In this document: positions 23,558 through 36,800 of the stretch, one piece after another | How the letters are laid out: each line of letters opens with the position of its first letter | How positions within the stretch are numbered: the stretch's first letter is position 1 | Source: Nymphaea colorata | Lineage: Eukaryota; Streptophyta; Magnoliopsida; Nymphaeales; Nymphaeaceae | DNA: 64,000 nucleotides | Direction of reading: 5' to 3' | NCBI RefSeq assembly: GCF_008831285.2 | Contig: NC_045146.1 | Location: 24,073,703-24,137,702 of the forward strand | Notes under the pieces: model-generated | Databases searched by the model: none | The model's input: the letters and a program-made list of their open reading frames with translations, nothing else | Told to the model about the DNA's origin: nothing | Program-made: the position numbers and the translations under genes

Positions 23558-24174
23558 CTGATGCTTGGTGAGGCGTCGTCGGATGGCTCGGGTTTTCTTA
23601 GGCCTGAGGTCGAGGGGCAGGTATTTCTTCTTCTTGTATGCCTCTCTAAGCGCTGCCTTCTGCTTCTGCGAGATGACCGTCAGCACCTGTGCGATCGATA
23701 GCCTCACAACCTTTCTGCATTCGACCAAAGAAGAAACGACACCTAAACTTAGCCCCCAACAGGAAAAGAAGACGATCCGATCTTCAAGCAACAGAGGAAA
23801 AAACCTAAGTCATCCCAATCAAGAAGCAAACTATAGAACCCTGCCCCAAACGGAACCCTACAAAATGAAAGACGCAGAAGAAGAAGGAAAAAAAAGGAAT
23901 CACCACCGCCGGTGACATTCGCGACGCGGAGCAGCGCGAGCTCGGTCTTCAGATCCTTCAGTTGGTTCAGAAGCTCCGTCTTCGACTTAGTCCTGAGCTC
24001 GTGAACCTTGATCCTCGCTGATCGGGAAATGGAGAACCCAAGCAAAACCACAGGAACATAAAGAGCGTCAGGAAAAACGGAAAAATAAGACGAAACCGAC
24101 AACACAAAAGAGAAACCCAAAAACAGAATCCCAAAATTCCATTCCCTAGCAATCAGACGCAAAATCTCACCCAT
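23558..24174 (-). pseudogene. RPL35: 60S ribosomal protein L35 (uL29), incomplete copy
   Basis: L35 is a surface protein of the large ribosomal subunit near the exit tunnel. Exon 1 is ATGG (24174-24171), followed by a gtgag donor. Exon 2 (24017-23907) joins in phase to give [20 protein letters not shown] through VTGG. Exon 3 (23714-23558) encodes [20 protein letters not shown] through RRRLTKHQ and ends at a donor. Two parts are missing. The roughly eight residues normally between VTGG and KVVR (APNKLSKI type) are not in the 192-bp intron, and direct splicing of exon 2 to 3 shifts frame to a stop. The last exon (ASLKTEREK...KYAIK type) is not found before the inverted-repeat arm. An AAACCCTA telo-box-like motif near 24261-24270 is typical of ribosomal protein promoters. 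It is most likely a broken copy, though a tiny exon I overlooked is possible. Confidence 0.82.
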
Positions 24175-24254
24175 GGCGACGACCCAAGTGAGGATTCCTT
24201 ACGCAATCGGCGAACACTGAACCGAGAGAAAGAAGCGGGACGCTCTGGTTTTGT

Positions 24255-24275
24255 TATAGGGTTTAAGAGACATTT
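24255..24275 (-). promoter_or_regulatory. Telo-box-like promoter motif of L35
   Basis: The minus strand reads cttaaaccctataac about 85-90 bp upstream of the L35 ATG. AAACCCTA (telo-box) is a recognised element in plant ribosomal-protein and translation-gene promoters. Function here is inferred. Confidence 0.45.
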
Positions 24276-24574
24276 ACTCTTCTACCCTCAAACCTAAAAT
24301 CTAATTGGTGAGAACGGGCCCGATGTAGATCAGGCCATCAGGGTTTGCGTGTTCTTGTTGTTTAACGTTTTCGTTTTTGGCCGGGCACTCTCAAGATCAT
24401 ATGGATCAGGATTTCCTATGACCAGTGATACTTGTTATGGAGATCTGAACAATAGGACCCGACCCGAGTTTCATGTCACTACGTAGATGTGGCTGAATTG
24501 GGTTGGATATGGCAGCAGTATAGGTTGTAAGACATGACTCATTAAATGGATCAGGACCCGAAACACGTTATCAT

Positions 24575-25168
24575 TCATCATCAGAATTATACTGCGCTGC
24601 ACGTTTCTTGTAAAGTTTTCTTAGTTTTTTATTAACTTTAACTTTTGGTGGTTTTCCTTTCTCATCCCTAGACTTGTTATGCCTCTGTTTTGTCTTCTGG
24701 TGCAACTTTCGCTTCTTGGAGGATTTAGACGTTTGGCTCAGCTCAATCTCTTCGGCCAATGACCTACATATTACTACAAAAAAAAAAAGAGGGAACATCA
24801 TTTCACCTGCAAAATCACCTTTAATCAATGCCAATGTACATGAAATTCCATATCATTTCAGCACTAATGATTTCATTGAGTGGAACCACTGAATTCAGTT
24901 GACTCAAATGATGCCCTTCAGTCCACAACTACTACATACAGACCCAATAGGAGCTTTCACCCTGTATAGTACTTAAAGTTCAAAGAAATGCAATTTGTTC
25001 ATGTTATTTTTCAGAATAGAGAAGCACCTCTTACAGGCTGTTTTAACTTGTCCCACTAAAAATAAAAAACCTGTCTAGAGATGAGAGACATAAAGGTTCT
25101 ACTTCATTCATACTCATGGTCGCTTCCCACCAATGCAAAACTTTAAAGTAATAAAAAAATAACTTTCC
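24575..25168 (-). pseudogene. Truncated duplicate of RRP15 5' end
   Basis: This copy repeats the RRP15 region 18010-18609. It keeps the frame AEEIELSQTSKSSKKRKL through RAAQYNSDDE. It stops inside the trinucleotide run that encodes the acidic tract, and the remaining exons are absent. The codon matching the RRP15 start has changed from ATG to TTG. It has no downstream gene body and is a non-functional fragment between L35 and the right arm. Confidence 0.88.
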
Positions 25169-25325
25169 TGATAATCAGCCTAATCAAATAAACAAGGAAC
25201 AAAAGCACTAGCAATGACCAATGTTGTTAAATGCAAAGAGGCATGGCCAGGCTTGAGTCTATCATGAGGCATGGTGCAAGCCTCATGGCGTTAAGGAAAC
25301 AATTGCAAATATAGTGTATACCAAC

Positions 25326-26136
25326 CAATGTTATCCGTATCATACGATACGTATCGTATAGGTCAAAGAGAGCTATACGAGACGCTTGCGATACGCGATA
25401 CGCTCGCGTATCGCAAGTATATCGCCCGTATCATACGATAGGGGTACCATATCGTACGATACGGGTGATACGGGCACCGTATCATATAGTACGGGCGATA
25501 CACCTCCGTATCGTACAATATAGGATAAATAAAAAAAATCTTTATTTTGTAAAGTTTAAAAACTCTTCCCTCTCTCTTTTCTTGTATTTAAAGATTCCAA
25601 GAGACATAAGAGGGAGAGATTTTGCCCATTTTCATTAAAAATAACCAAGAATTCATCGATTTGGGAGATATTATCGTTGAATCATGAAAGATGATAACTA
25701 TATCTTTTGAACATATAAAATTGTGATGTAACCAAAGTCTTAAAACTCCAAGTCCTAAGACTTTAAGTCTTAAGATTCTATAAAAATTTCAAGTTTAAAA
25801 TTGTGATGAATGTTTATTATGTTATTTTGAATATCTAATTTCTTATTTTTGAATGTGTTGTTGATACACATGAATGTTCGTTGTTGATGCACATGAATGT
25901 TCCTCATGTATGATGATCCTTTTTTATATTTGAATACATTTTCTTGATTTCTGATTTTTTGTTCATTTTTTTATTTTTAATGATTTTTCTCTATTTTTTC
26001 TGATTTTTAAATATTTTTTAAAATTTAAAAATTAATTGTACGATACGTTACACTATGTTTGCGATGCATTACGATACAGCGTATAGGTCAGCCCGACCGA
26101 TATGCGATACGCTATGCCTTTTGGCTTGAACATACT
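25326..26136 (+). mobile_element. hAT-like miniature element, copy 2
   Basis: The left end CAATGTTATCCGTATC matches copy 1 at 12389-13153, here in reverse orientation. The subterminal TACGATACG palindromes and the interior phrase 'attcatcgatttgggagata' are shared. The right end (near tatgccttttgg) has lost the intact CATTG terminus and no target duplication is visible, so this copy is older or damaged. Confidence 0.82.
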
Positions 26137-26499
26137 TTAGTGACGATATGCACCAAATGAAGAAAAAATCAATGAAATGTAAAATATCTGTTGAGGAATG
26201 ACACCCGCTTGATAGCGTGCATGATTGGATGTCGAATAGCAACCCAAACAAGTCCAACACTGTTTGTCATAGAACCAGACAAGTTTGATCAATAATTAAG
26301 TTCTTTTACAACGACTATGTGCTTTTATCCATTTTCTTAGGTCGTAAAGACAAAAAAACAACCTAGAGAAAAAAAAATAGTACATTCAAGTAGAGTTGTG
26401 ACATAAAATGAATTAAATGAGAATCTCTGTTGAGTCAAAGGAAAAACTGTACTGTTGAATAAGTGTCAAGTACTGAGAGAGAGAAAAGAGGAGAAGGCT
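26137..26499. other. Spacer DNA between element copy 2 and right arm
   Basis: AT-rich sequence with no recognised feature. Confidence 0.3.
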
Positions 26500-29400
26500 C
26501 TCTGCTTCCTGCACTCATGAGAGACCTCCTCTCACCCCGTGCTTTAGGAAGTGAAGAGAAAACTGTAACTTCCTCACAAAATTCAAAATCTAAGGGTCAT
26601 TAGGAATTAATTTTCATTTAAAACTGAAAATATGAGCTCGAAATTGAAATGTAATGGCCACTCGTACACTATGTCACCAGGGTGCGCCGTTTTTTGGTAC
26701 CGCACCCGCGTCAACGCGATGCGGGTGCCGGTGCAACTCAGATTCACACCCAAACCCCACCATGGGAGGTAGGAAGAGAGGCCGGTAGGGAGAGAGAGAG
26801 TGCGGGAGAGTTGCGAAGGAGGGAGACAGTGCAGGAGAGAGGGCGGGAGTGAGAAAGTGCAGACAGAGAGAGGGGAGACGGACAGAGAGCTCAAGACAGA
26901 GGGAGCAGGACGACACGATTTGGGGCAACAAGGAGAACAAGGGTGAGGGGGACTGAAGGCGAGACGAAGAGAGGACGAGTGAAGAGCGTAGGAGGAAGAG
27001 AGTGCAGACAGAGAGGGTCGGGCGAGACAGGGTGAGAAGGAAGGGGGAACAGATGGGAGAGAGAAAAACCTAGTTACCCTAATCGCTGCCGCCGCCGCTG
27101 CTCCTTCCTTCACCTTCTTCTTCTCTGCGTCGGATGCTCACCTACGGAACAAGAGGGCAACAAAGATGGAGACGGAGAGGAAGAGGAGGAAGGGGAACCC
27201 GCGTTCGTGACGAGGCAGAGGCATACTGAAGTTCATCCCTGCTATTTAATTTTACCATTTTGAAATCAATATCGGACATTACTTGCCCGATACATAAAGT
27301 CCGGATCAGTTCTGTCAAATATAAACTTCGGATCGGATCAGATATTACTTATTGATGTTAGATATCTAAATTCACATAATAATTAATTATCTTATCAAAT
27401 ATTTGTTTGGATCTGATTAATATATATTATAGATATTATACATATACAATATATAATATAATAATAATAATAAATAACCTCCCCGTATCACCACACTTAA
27501 ATTTTTTTAAGATGTGCTGCATCGGAACCGGCACCGACTCGCACATGACATCCAAAGCAAAATCAATAAAGGTGGATTTAATTTCTATCAATTACACTGG
27601 GAACTCGGAGGCTTGAATATAAACTACTGCTTACCCGCCTTCCCCGAAAATTCTATCTTGCCCAGCTGAAAAAATGATAAATGTACAAGAGTGAATCCTA
27701 CAGACTTAGTGAGCATAACACTGTAAGATCACATCAATTGAAAGCAAACACATGATATCAACTGCTAAGAGACAGCACCATATAAACAAGCATTCAAGCA
27801 TGTCTCTTAGAGTTGTTTAAAGTTTACAACTTAAACGTTTGTTATTGAACTCACTTAAAATTTAATTGACTGCTATTGGACTTTGAGCTTTCTTATATCA
27901 ATTTCTTTCTTAGAGTTCGCTCTATCGTCTCAAGAGAGACTTGCTCTCCACTAGAGGTTCCACTCTTGAAAGATTCGCTCCTTCATGGAATCTTATTATG
28001 ACTAGTGACCATCACTTTTTTATTCAACTCTCCATAAGTAATAATGCAAGAGAGGAAAGAAGACTCACACTTTTCCCCTTGGGGGCCATGCCCGTTGCAA
28101 GGGGTTATTACAGTGGCCACTGCTCTTAAGCAGCCCTCACAGCCAGTCACGATAGAGATTTACCGAAAATTTTTATAAGTATTTTGTTAAATTTGTCTTC
28201 TCATTTAGTCATTACAACTGCTTGCCTTCAAATACATCAACCTCTATTAACTAAGTTTTGTCTCAATTCTCAAATATTTGATTTCTTAACAAATCAATCT
28301 CTACAATATGACTGAGTTTGTTGTTTTTAATCACAATTCCAGGCCAGCTTGTAATCTTAATTTAACTCTCTCGCCAAACAGCTCAAGCATACATGGTATA
28401 ATGAAATAATCATAAATGATGTTTTAAGCAACTTCAATTAGCTACGAACATCTAAACTTAAATCCGTTCAGCATATGACTTAACAAATCACAATTAAGCA
28501 AGAGATCAATCATGTTCTATCCGCTATATTTATCTACTTCCATGATCCATCCATCAAATAGTTAAATAACTAGTAAACAAAGCATTAAAATTCATTTATG
28601 CTAACAATCTATTGCATGTTGAACATAACGATCGATGCTTCTAACAGATAAAACAAACAAGAATATGTACTTTAGATCAACCATGCTAAAATCTGCTGAC
28701 GAAAGACGAAGGTACTACTTAGTACGCTCCCCGGGCACGTCCTTGGGTGTGGTTTTGTGAACCTGCCCACCTAGTGACAATAAAATAACCTGATTAGTCA
28801 TTAACCTCACTTAGAGGTCGTAACCGAATCCCCTTATACGTCCAGCTGTCTCACCAACAACGAACCTCCATCAGAAATCTCAACGAAAATGCAAAAAGAA
28901 CCCCCAACATGCATCATCTATGTCAACAAGAACCCAACGAGATGGACAGTCCGAAAACTCAAAATATTCAAAATGGACGCTGTAGAAAAATGGAACCCTG
29001 CCTCACTAGTTCTGAAGACAGAGACTGCTAGAGTGTAGCCCGAAACTGAAATTTCAACAGGAACAACAGCATGGATATAGACAGGATCAGCAGCATGGAT
29101 AGAACAAGATCAATTACATTTAACAATTAGGAACTCAACGCGCAAAAGCGTACCAAAAACAACTAAACCGTAGGGATATCCGCACAACATGGAAATGTAA
29201 AAGTCTGCCCCCCATGCATTTCAACAAACACTTGGTCAGCATCTTTTGCCTCGGACAGCAAGTCCATGAGAACCGGCGGAAATGAAAAGATCGAGAGCGA
29301 GAGAGAGAGAAATTCTCCATACCTCTCACCGGTGGACGGAGATGCACGGAGGAAGAGGGCTTCAGTTGTTGTTGCCTATTGGCGTGGAGGAGGACCGCCC

Positions 29401-30021
29401 AGAAACACCACCAGAGTGTATAGGAAAAGCCGCCGATTTCCGAGGTTGTTGGCCCGCTACCGCTGCAGCCTACACGGGCACAGCCAGTCAGCGGTGGATC
29501 GGTGACGGGCCGCCCGCGAATCGAGATTGAGAGAGCGAGAGAGCTCAGAAAGAGACGGAGAGAGGGAAAGAGAAGGGGCGGCGGAAGCCGGAAGGCGAGG
29601 GCTGTTTTGCTTTTTCGTTTGTTCAGTTTTTTTAAGCGGGTAAAAGTTTTTGCTAAAAAAAAGTAATCGAGTCGAGTTCTATACTAAAATCCTTATTTTA
29701 CTTTTTAATATCGTCAAAACCTAACTTCAGGGTTCTCAAACATATCATGTGGATTTTAAATCAGAGACAATCAAACGCCTACTCAGACTCTTAGCCGGCT
29801 AAAATTCTCTTGATTTTCTTCGTTACCAATTTGGACTTTTGCTTTGGATTGAGTTCTATCTTGCTAAGATTGTTATTTTTTCCATATGCTGATCATATTA
29901 GTAACTTTTTCGATGTTATTATTCTATTGAGAAGGGGGTTTTCTTTCTTAGTAAAATTTTATTGCTCAAACAACAAAAATTTCTTTGCTTACTTCATGAT
30001 ATGGAATGTTGCTCACTGTTT
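26500..30021 (-). repeat. Large inverted repeat, right arm
   Basis: Reverse complement of the left arm (18893-22245). The inner boundary is sharp at the shared gcaggaagcagag phrase (26500 and 22245). Relative to the left arm it lacks the tatgtcac end of the internal MITE at about 27537, and it carries 297 bp (29680-29976) absent from the left arm. The central 27546-29152 appeared identical to the other arm wherever compared. Confidence 0.9.
26681..27537 (-). mobile_element. hAT-like MITE with polypurine (+ strand) interior, within right arm
   Basis: Counterpart of 21120-22062. The intact end reads CTATGTCACCAGGGTGC on the plus strand (preceded by ctcgtaca). The other end is deleted, but its flank tgtgcgag (minus strand) is one base from tgtacgag, supporting an original 8-bp duplication. 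Confidence 0.6.
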
Positions 30022-30741
30022 TGTTGGTTCATTTTGTTAATATCCATTGGATCAGAAGAGAACCAAACCCTGGTTCGATAAACTGAAACTCTTCCATTCA
30101 TGAATCATTTGGATATGGCAACTTTGAGGAAAGCAGGAAAGACTAATTTGATAATGTTGAATAGAAGAAAATTTATTGAAATTCCTTTCTATACAGACAT
30201 ACAAAAAAAAAGGTGACGAATGTATGCATATATATAAGAGGGATATGTTAGTTGGTGTTGTAATAGATAACTTCCATTAATATGATTTTAGGATATATAT
30301 AATATTTTGATTATGATTTAAAACCTAAAAGCAAACTAAGGGGAGAAATAGAGAGCTTAACCTCACCTTGGACGGCTTCTGCTATGGTAGTTCCACCATG
30401 TCCTTCATGCTTGAATAGCTTCTCAAACTCCCAATGGAGAATGCTTTGCAAGAGAATGGAACAAACAAAAGAAAAGTTAAAGATGACAGAGACCGAGAGG
30501 TTATAATCAAACACTTGCGTCCAACCATTGTTAGGGATCTAGATGGTTCAGATTCAGGTCCGGTTCAGCCTTCATCGAATTCGACTTGACCGGATTGTTA
30601 CATTCATGACATATTGTTACTATCTCGTGAATCTACCCATAAATTTGATGCAGATTCATAAAACACTATGTTAAAGATTTCCATGCAACTGCATCAACTT
30701 TTGGGACAGGTTTAAGGGGCAATAATATTTTGACAATAACG
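30022..30741. other. Intergenic DNA, nothing recognised
   Basis: AT-rich sequence between the right arm and the second copy of the dispersed repeat, with no gene-like frame. Confidence 0.3.
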
Positions 30742-31295
30742 CGTCATGGAATCAAAACTGAAAAAACCAGATATGGGTGTTAAGGGTGTACCCATCCACT
30801 TTAAATCTCATTATTAAGTTGTTATACTCAAATTGACCGGTTGCACAATGAATCGAGGAACTTGAGCTTGGCTCGAGCTAAAATAAGTCGAGTTCGAGTC
30901 CAAAAGTGAACTTGTCTGGTTAAACAAGTTGAGCTCGAGCTAGGTTCTAGCAGGTTCGTAGGGTGTGCATATGTGATGAAAAGTCGATAAACTATATAAA
31001 TGAAGAGCCAGCTAGTATTTTAGGTCTGAGTCGAGCTGAGCTCGATGCGAGCCTCTTTACTGACAATAACATATCAACCAGAAAAGTAGTGGCCATAGTG
31101 GTGCGAACATGACAAAGAAATAAAAAATAGTAAAGACTGCAATGGGAGTTTTAAGATACTTTCCAAAAAACTCATAAAAAATTATGGATCAGGACTCATG
31201 CAGAATCAAGATGTCATTTTTGTTGTCATCAAGTCTACGAATCAATGTTAATTAACCACACAAAATCTGAAGGCGCGTATCAACAAAACTATTGA
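30742..31295 (+). repeat. Dispersed repeat copy 2 (pairs with 9369-10085)
   Basis: Same phrases and order as copy 1, beginning near 'gcgtcatgga' and ending after 'cgaatcaatgttaattaacc', with internal deletions. Non-coding; class unknown. Confidence 0.65.
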
Positions 31296-33615
31296 AAGCA
31301 TAATGGTGCCAGCTGCTTGAATTAAGGTATGTATATACATATATAATAATTTATTATTATAAACTATCAAAGATTTTAAAGGTATATATGTATGTAGATA
31401 TGCCTTCAAGATAGGCACGATCATAAATGCTAGCATATTCATCAATTGGGCGTTCATGCATCCACCTGTCTTGAAAAGATGGGTAATTAAAATTTCAAGG
31501 CTTCATGAACACACACATACATATATATAAAGCTATATATATGTATTCGTAAGAAGTCCACACAAAGTCCTCCCGAAAACTTGTTTAGGTGGAAGCTGTT
31601 GTAAGAAGGCTGCTTCGTAAGCTAATATAAAGCTAAAATCAAATTTTAAATGTTGGAGATAGTGGGCAGTCTTGTCTTGTGCAGAACAAATACAAGTCTT
31701 TCAATTCAATTCAGAGGAGAAAAAGATAAGCAACCAACTATTCTTGACAGCCATTAATTTGCATTCACTTTTTGGACAAAAGTTATATCAATGAATTGTA
31801 TTTGTGGTTGAAACTAGAAAAATGGTCCGATTTGGTTAGAGAATTTCTGATTCAATCCTTTTGTAAACCCTAATTGTATTATTAACGGCTACATATAAAA
31901 GATAGAGCTGAAATAACATCTTGAAAATAAAATTGCATGTACCAACAATGTCTATAGTTAGCATTTCAAATTATTAAAATAAACTGGTTTAAAAAGAATT
32001 TGGCTATAAAGAAGGAAGGAGGCGATATGAAATATTTTCTCTACTTTCAACTACTTGATCTGATAGGTAGAAAAGCTTGAACAGCTATGTATTGCTTTTA
32101 ATATTTATTAATTATTATTTTTTATATACGGGTGGCTGAGTAATGGGTGGGAGAAACAAAGCATGATAAAAAAGATAGAGCAAAAAATTAATTTTGGATG
32201 AATAAGAGAAGTATGGTTCTATTCTATTGACATCGAAGCAAGTGTTCATAAAAATCGAATAATAATATATTACTATTTCAAACTACCCAACTTGTTTTTC
32301 TACACTTTTCTGCAATTTCAAGCGTTTTGCTCACTTTGCCCACTGGCTGGCAGTGTAGATCTATGTTTATGTTGCTTTCTATTTTTTAAAAAAAAAATGA
32401 TATTAGTTAATAAAAGCATCTTTAAAATTTAAATAGTAATCACATCGTTCTAAACTGTGAGATTAAGGAATACAAATGACATACAAAATGAACAAACTCC
32501 GTTACATCCAAATTTGGTGGCTTGAGACTTCATGATTTTATTCAACGAAAAGAGCATGATTGATCCCATTAGTTGTACATTATGCAAAGTGTATATATAT
32601 ATAAAAACACACACACACACACACTTGGGTAAGAGACAAGATCCAAACCCATTAAAATTATTATTATTATTTTTTTTTTACAACCTAACCTCATGGATGT
32701 GATTTTAAGAGTGATTTGGTGAGAAACATATATTAAGTTAGTAGTTTTTTCTACTTAAATAATGTTATTGAATAATAAAAAAATGAACGGCTCTTTTTAT
32801 AAAAATGACTTAAACTGAAACTTGATTTATATTAAATTAGCGTTTATAAACATATTATGATGTTCACATATTGTTTAAACCACTTTTCAACAGGAATTTA
32901 AGAGGTAAAGTTTTCATCCCTTACCCATGTGAATGAGAGATAGGAAGAGGTCTAATGTTCGAATTACTCTGTTACAATCTCATATCTCTCCCACTTTTTC
33001 CTTTTTTATGACCATTCTTTGCCATTTTAAGATTGATGATTCTGGAAGGAGAAAAAAAAAAGTTGCATTATGGGAATCGTTTTCTCCTCCATTCTCTCAC
33101 TTGATTTATGTTTTTCTTTTTATTTTTCTCACGTCCCTTTCCTTTACCCTAAATCTAATGAAATCATGGACTTGGAAAATAATAGAGCCTTATTTTACTC
33201 ATATTTGTGTGTGGATAGATGTATATATATAAAAAGGATTATACTGTATATATATATATGTCACAAATCAATCCTTCTCTTCTGAAACTAATAAAAGCAA
33301 AAAAATGCAGCGGAAAAAAACAACTTTCCAAAAGAAAAATGAAAAAAAGAGAGTCAGCACTGCTCTTCCTTCGGTCAAGACAGAGAATCTTAGAAAAAAC
33401 GGTAACTGAAATTTACTACTAAATCCAGTCCTTTGAATTGAACCTACGCTCTGCGCAAGATTGCGGCATTTTGAAAACAAAGAAAAAACAAGAAGACGAT
33501 ACATGGTACTTAGAGTGCTCCTGCATATGAGGAGGAGACTTGTGGTCTACAGCCCTTCAAATAAGGTCACCCTTCCCTCCCAACCAACCAAACCCCCGCA
33601 GTAATTCTCACCACG
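31296..33615. other. AT-rich intergenic region upstream of CHX
   Basis: Contains (AT)n(AC)n at about 32598-32624 and short microsatellites near 31510-31545. No gene-like sequence was seen over more than 2 kb. Confidence 0.4.
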
Positions 33616-33623
33616 CAGTCAAC

Positions 33624-33634
33624 CATATATATAT
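33624..33634 (+). promoter_or_regulatory. Putative TATA box of the CHX gene
   Basis: 'catatatatat' lies about 170 bp upstream of the CHX start codon, in a pyrimidine-rich context typical of plant core promoters. Position is the only support. Confidence 0.4.
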
Positions 33635-33800
33635 TGCAACCATCCCCTCCTCCTCCTAGCTTTAGTCACCCAGCCCCTCAAAGGGACACCCCAAACTACC
33701 TCTCTCTTTCTTTTGTCTTTCGATTTTGATCTCTCTCCATCTAAATCTCCTGATCCATCTAGATATCTTGCTGTTCGTGAGGGGTTTGGGGTGACTATAA

Positions 33801-36800
33801 ATGTCTCAGTCGGTAGCGAGTGGGAGCGATCAAGCGGCGGGCTTCGATTGCACCCAGTACTTGAGGGTCACCGGCGACGGCATATGGGCCGGCGACGACC
33901 CCCTCACTCTTGCCCTCCCCCTCTTCATAATTCAGTTGACGATCTTCATCGCGACAAGCCGCATCATAGACCTCTTGCTGCGGCCCTTCAGGCAGCCTCG
34001 CTTGATCTCCCAAATCATTGTAAGAATTTGAGTTTCATCAATGCTCTCCCTCTTTCTCACTCACACACACACACACATCCAATTGTTGCGTTTTGTTTAA
34101 TATGACAACTTTCTTGGAGACAGGCGGGCTTCATCCTGGGGCCCTCCGTGGCGGGAGTATTTTTCCCCATGTTCAAGGCTCGCGTCCTTCCCGACCCGTC
34201 TCAAAGCCTGGTGGAGACATTTGCAAATATCGGTGTCATCTTTTGGCTCTTCCTGGTCGGCATGGAGCTCGACCTGGCGGCCCTACTCAAGAGCGTCGGC
34301 AGGAAGGCCGTCGTCGTCGCCGCCGCCGGAATCTTGCCACCGTGCTCCGTGGCGTTGGTGGCGTACTTCCTCATCAGGGAAACCATTCTAGACTCCATCA
34401 AGGATGGCATGTTGGTGGTCTTCCTCGGCGGAATTCTCCTCTCCGTTAGCTCGTTTCCGGTCTTGGCTCAGATCGTTGCAGAGCTCAAGCTCCTGCAAAC
34501 CGAGATCGGCTCGCTCTCCCTGTCCTCTGCCATTGTCAATGACATAATCATGTGGACGATGGTCATCGTGATCGGTGGTCTGGCAACGGAGAAGGTCTCC
34601 AGTCTATCCCCATTGTGGGTGATTTTATGCGGTATGTGATTTTTTCAGAATATTTTTCACCAAAATATACTCAACTTCGAAGGATTAAAAGAGCAGGATG
34701 GAAAGCTTTTCACCTATGTACATTTACCCTCATAATATTGGATACCTTCAGATTCAAACACGTGATCAGAATTCCCTCACCTTCAGACATGGAGGAGAAA
34801 TCCGACTTTCTTTGATATACTTTCCCTGATGATCATCAAACTTTTGACCTTCTTCTTCAATTTGAAGTAGTTTCTTAAACAAACACGGAATTACACCCAA
34901 ATATGAACACAGTTCTTGTTTGCACAGTTGAAATTTAACACCAGTAGCACCTGCAAATTGCACCCGAGGCTAGCATTAACCAAGTTCTTCTAACAGGTTT
35001 CAAATTTTTACAGGACTGGCTTTTGTCCTGTTCTTGTACTATGTTGCTCGACCAGCAATGCGCTGGGTCTCGCTCCGAACTCCGGAAGGAGAAGGCGTCA
35101 ATGAGATGTATGTGAACCTAATACTAGCAGCAACAATGGGCTTCGCATTTACGACAGACGCCATCGGACTGCGGCCGGCCTTCGGCGCCTTCGCCTTCGG
35201 GCTGGTGATACCGGACGGGCCACTTAGTCGAGCACTTATAGAGAAGCTGGAGGACTTCACATTCGGTCTGTTCCTGCCGCTGTTCTTCATCACCACAGGG
35301 TTGAAGATAAACATCCATTTTATAACTTCAGGAGCATGGGTCTTGTGCCTCATCATAGCAACCTCTGCCTTGACGAAGACACTAGCGACATTGGCTGTTG
35401 GCATGCTCTATGGTATGTCGCTGAGAGATGGGTTCCTGCTTAGCCTGCTCACCAACACAAAAGGAGTAGTGGACGTGGTTGTATTGGTTCAACTCTATGA
35501 CAAGTCGGTACGGTATTCTCTCTCTCTCTCTCTCTCCTCTTTCTAAGTATGGGATTTGAATTGAGTATTAGATGACCATTGGCATCTCTACTGAGTACTG
35601 ACTGGTGCGTCTCAATCAACCATGAACAAGGCCATAAGCTACGAATCCTACTCGATAATGATGCTGACATCGGTAGTCATGACGGCGTTGGTGGAGCCGA
35701 CGGTGGCCTTCATGTACAGGCGAGCCGCTCCGGTTATCCCCTACAAGCACAGGACAGTGCAGCGAACCAAGGTGGACACGGAGCTTCGGATTCTGGCGTG
35801 CGTCTACAATATGCACTCGGTTCCGACGGTCATTAACCTGCTGGAGGCGTCGAACGCGCCGAGGAAGTCGTCGCTCGCCGTCTTCGCCCTTCGGCTCGTC
35901 CAGCTCACAGGCCGGGCCTCCATGCTCATCGTCCACGACCTTCGGTCAAAGACCAACCACCAGCCCAAGCGGCACGACGAGAACGACCGCATCATCGCCG
36001 CATTCGAGGACTACCAGCAGTCGAGCGGCGTCCAAGTCCAGGCGCTCACCTCCATCTCCCCCTACTCGACGATGCACGAAGACATCTGCAGCGTCGCCGC
36101 GCAGAAGCGGATCGCTCTCATCATACTGCCGTTTCACAGGGACCTCACCGTCCTTACGATCAACGAGGCCAACAGCGCCGCTATGCGTAGCATCAACCAG
36201 CAGGTTCTGGCCAGCGCCCCCTGCTCGGTGGGCGTGCTCATCGACAGAGGGCTCAGTGGCACCACCGGCACCTCCTATGCCCATATGTCCCACCAGATCG
36301 CCCTGCTGTTCTTCGGCGGCCCCGACGACCGAGAGGCCCTCTGCTACGCCTTGCGCATGGCTGAGCACGAGGGCGTCAGCCTCACGGTGCTGCGGTTCAT
36401 AATCGGGGAGAGCTCCAAACAGCCGCCGTCAACGCCGTTGCACCAGAGAAGAACGCCAGAGCTGCAGCTGGAGGCAACGCAGAGGTCGAGTCCCCTCACA
36501 GACGATGAGAAGGAGAAGCAGAAGGACGAGGAGCTTCTGAAGGATTTCCGGCTGCGGACCATCAGCGACAACTCTGTGATGTACAGTGAGATTGTCGTCT
36601 GCGACGGCGACGAGACGGTGAATGCCATCCGGGGCATAGACCGGAGACACGATCTGTTCATAGTGGGGAGGAACCAAGGACTGTGGGATTCGCCGGTGGC
36701 CTCAGGGCTGACGCACTGGACTGACTGTCCGGAGCTCGGCCCAATCGGTGACCTGCTAGCGTCGCCGGATTTCATATCGGTGTCGGTTCTGGTGGTGCAG

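Noticed and set aside
26607-27113. 168-codon frame on the minus strand
   Set aside because: It is the counterpart of the same low-complexity MITE tract in the right arm, with no protein motif.
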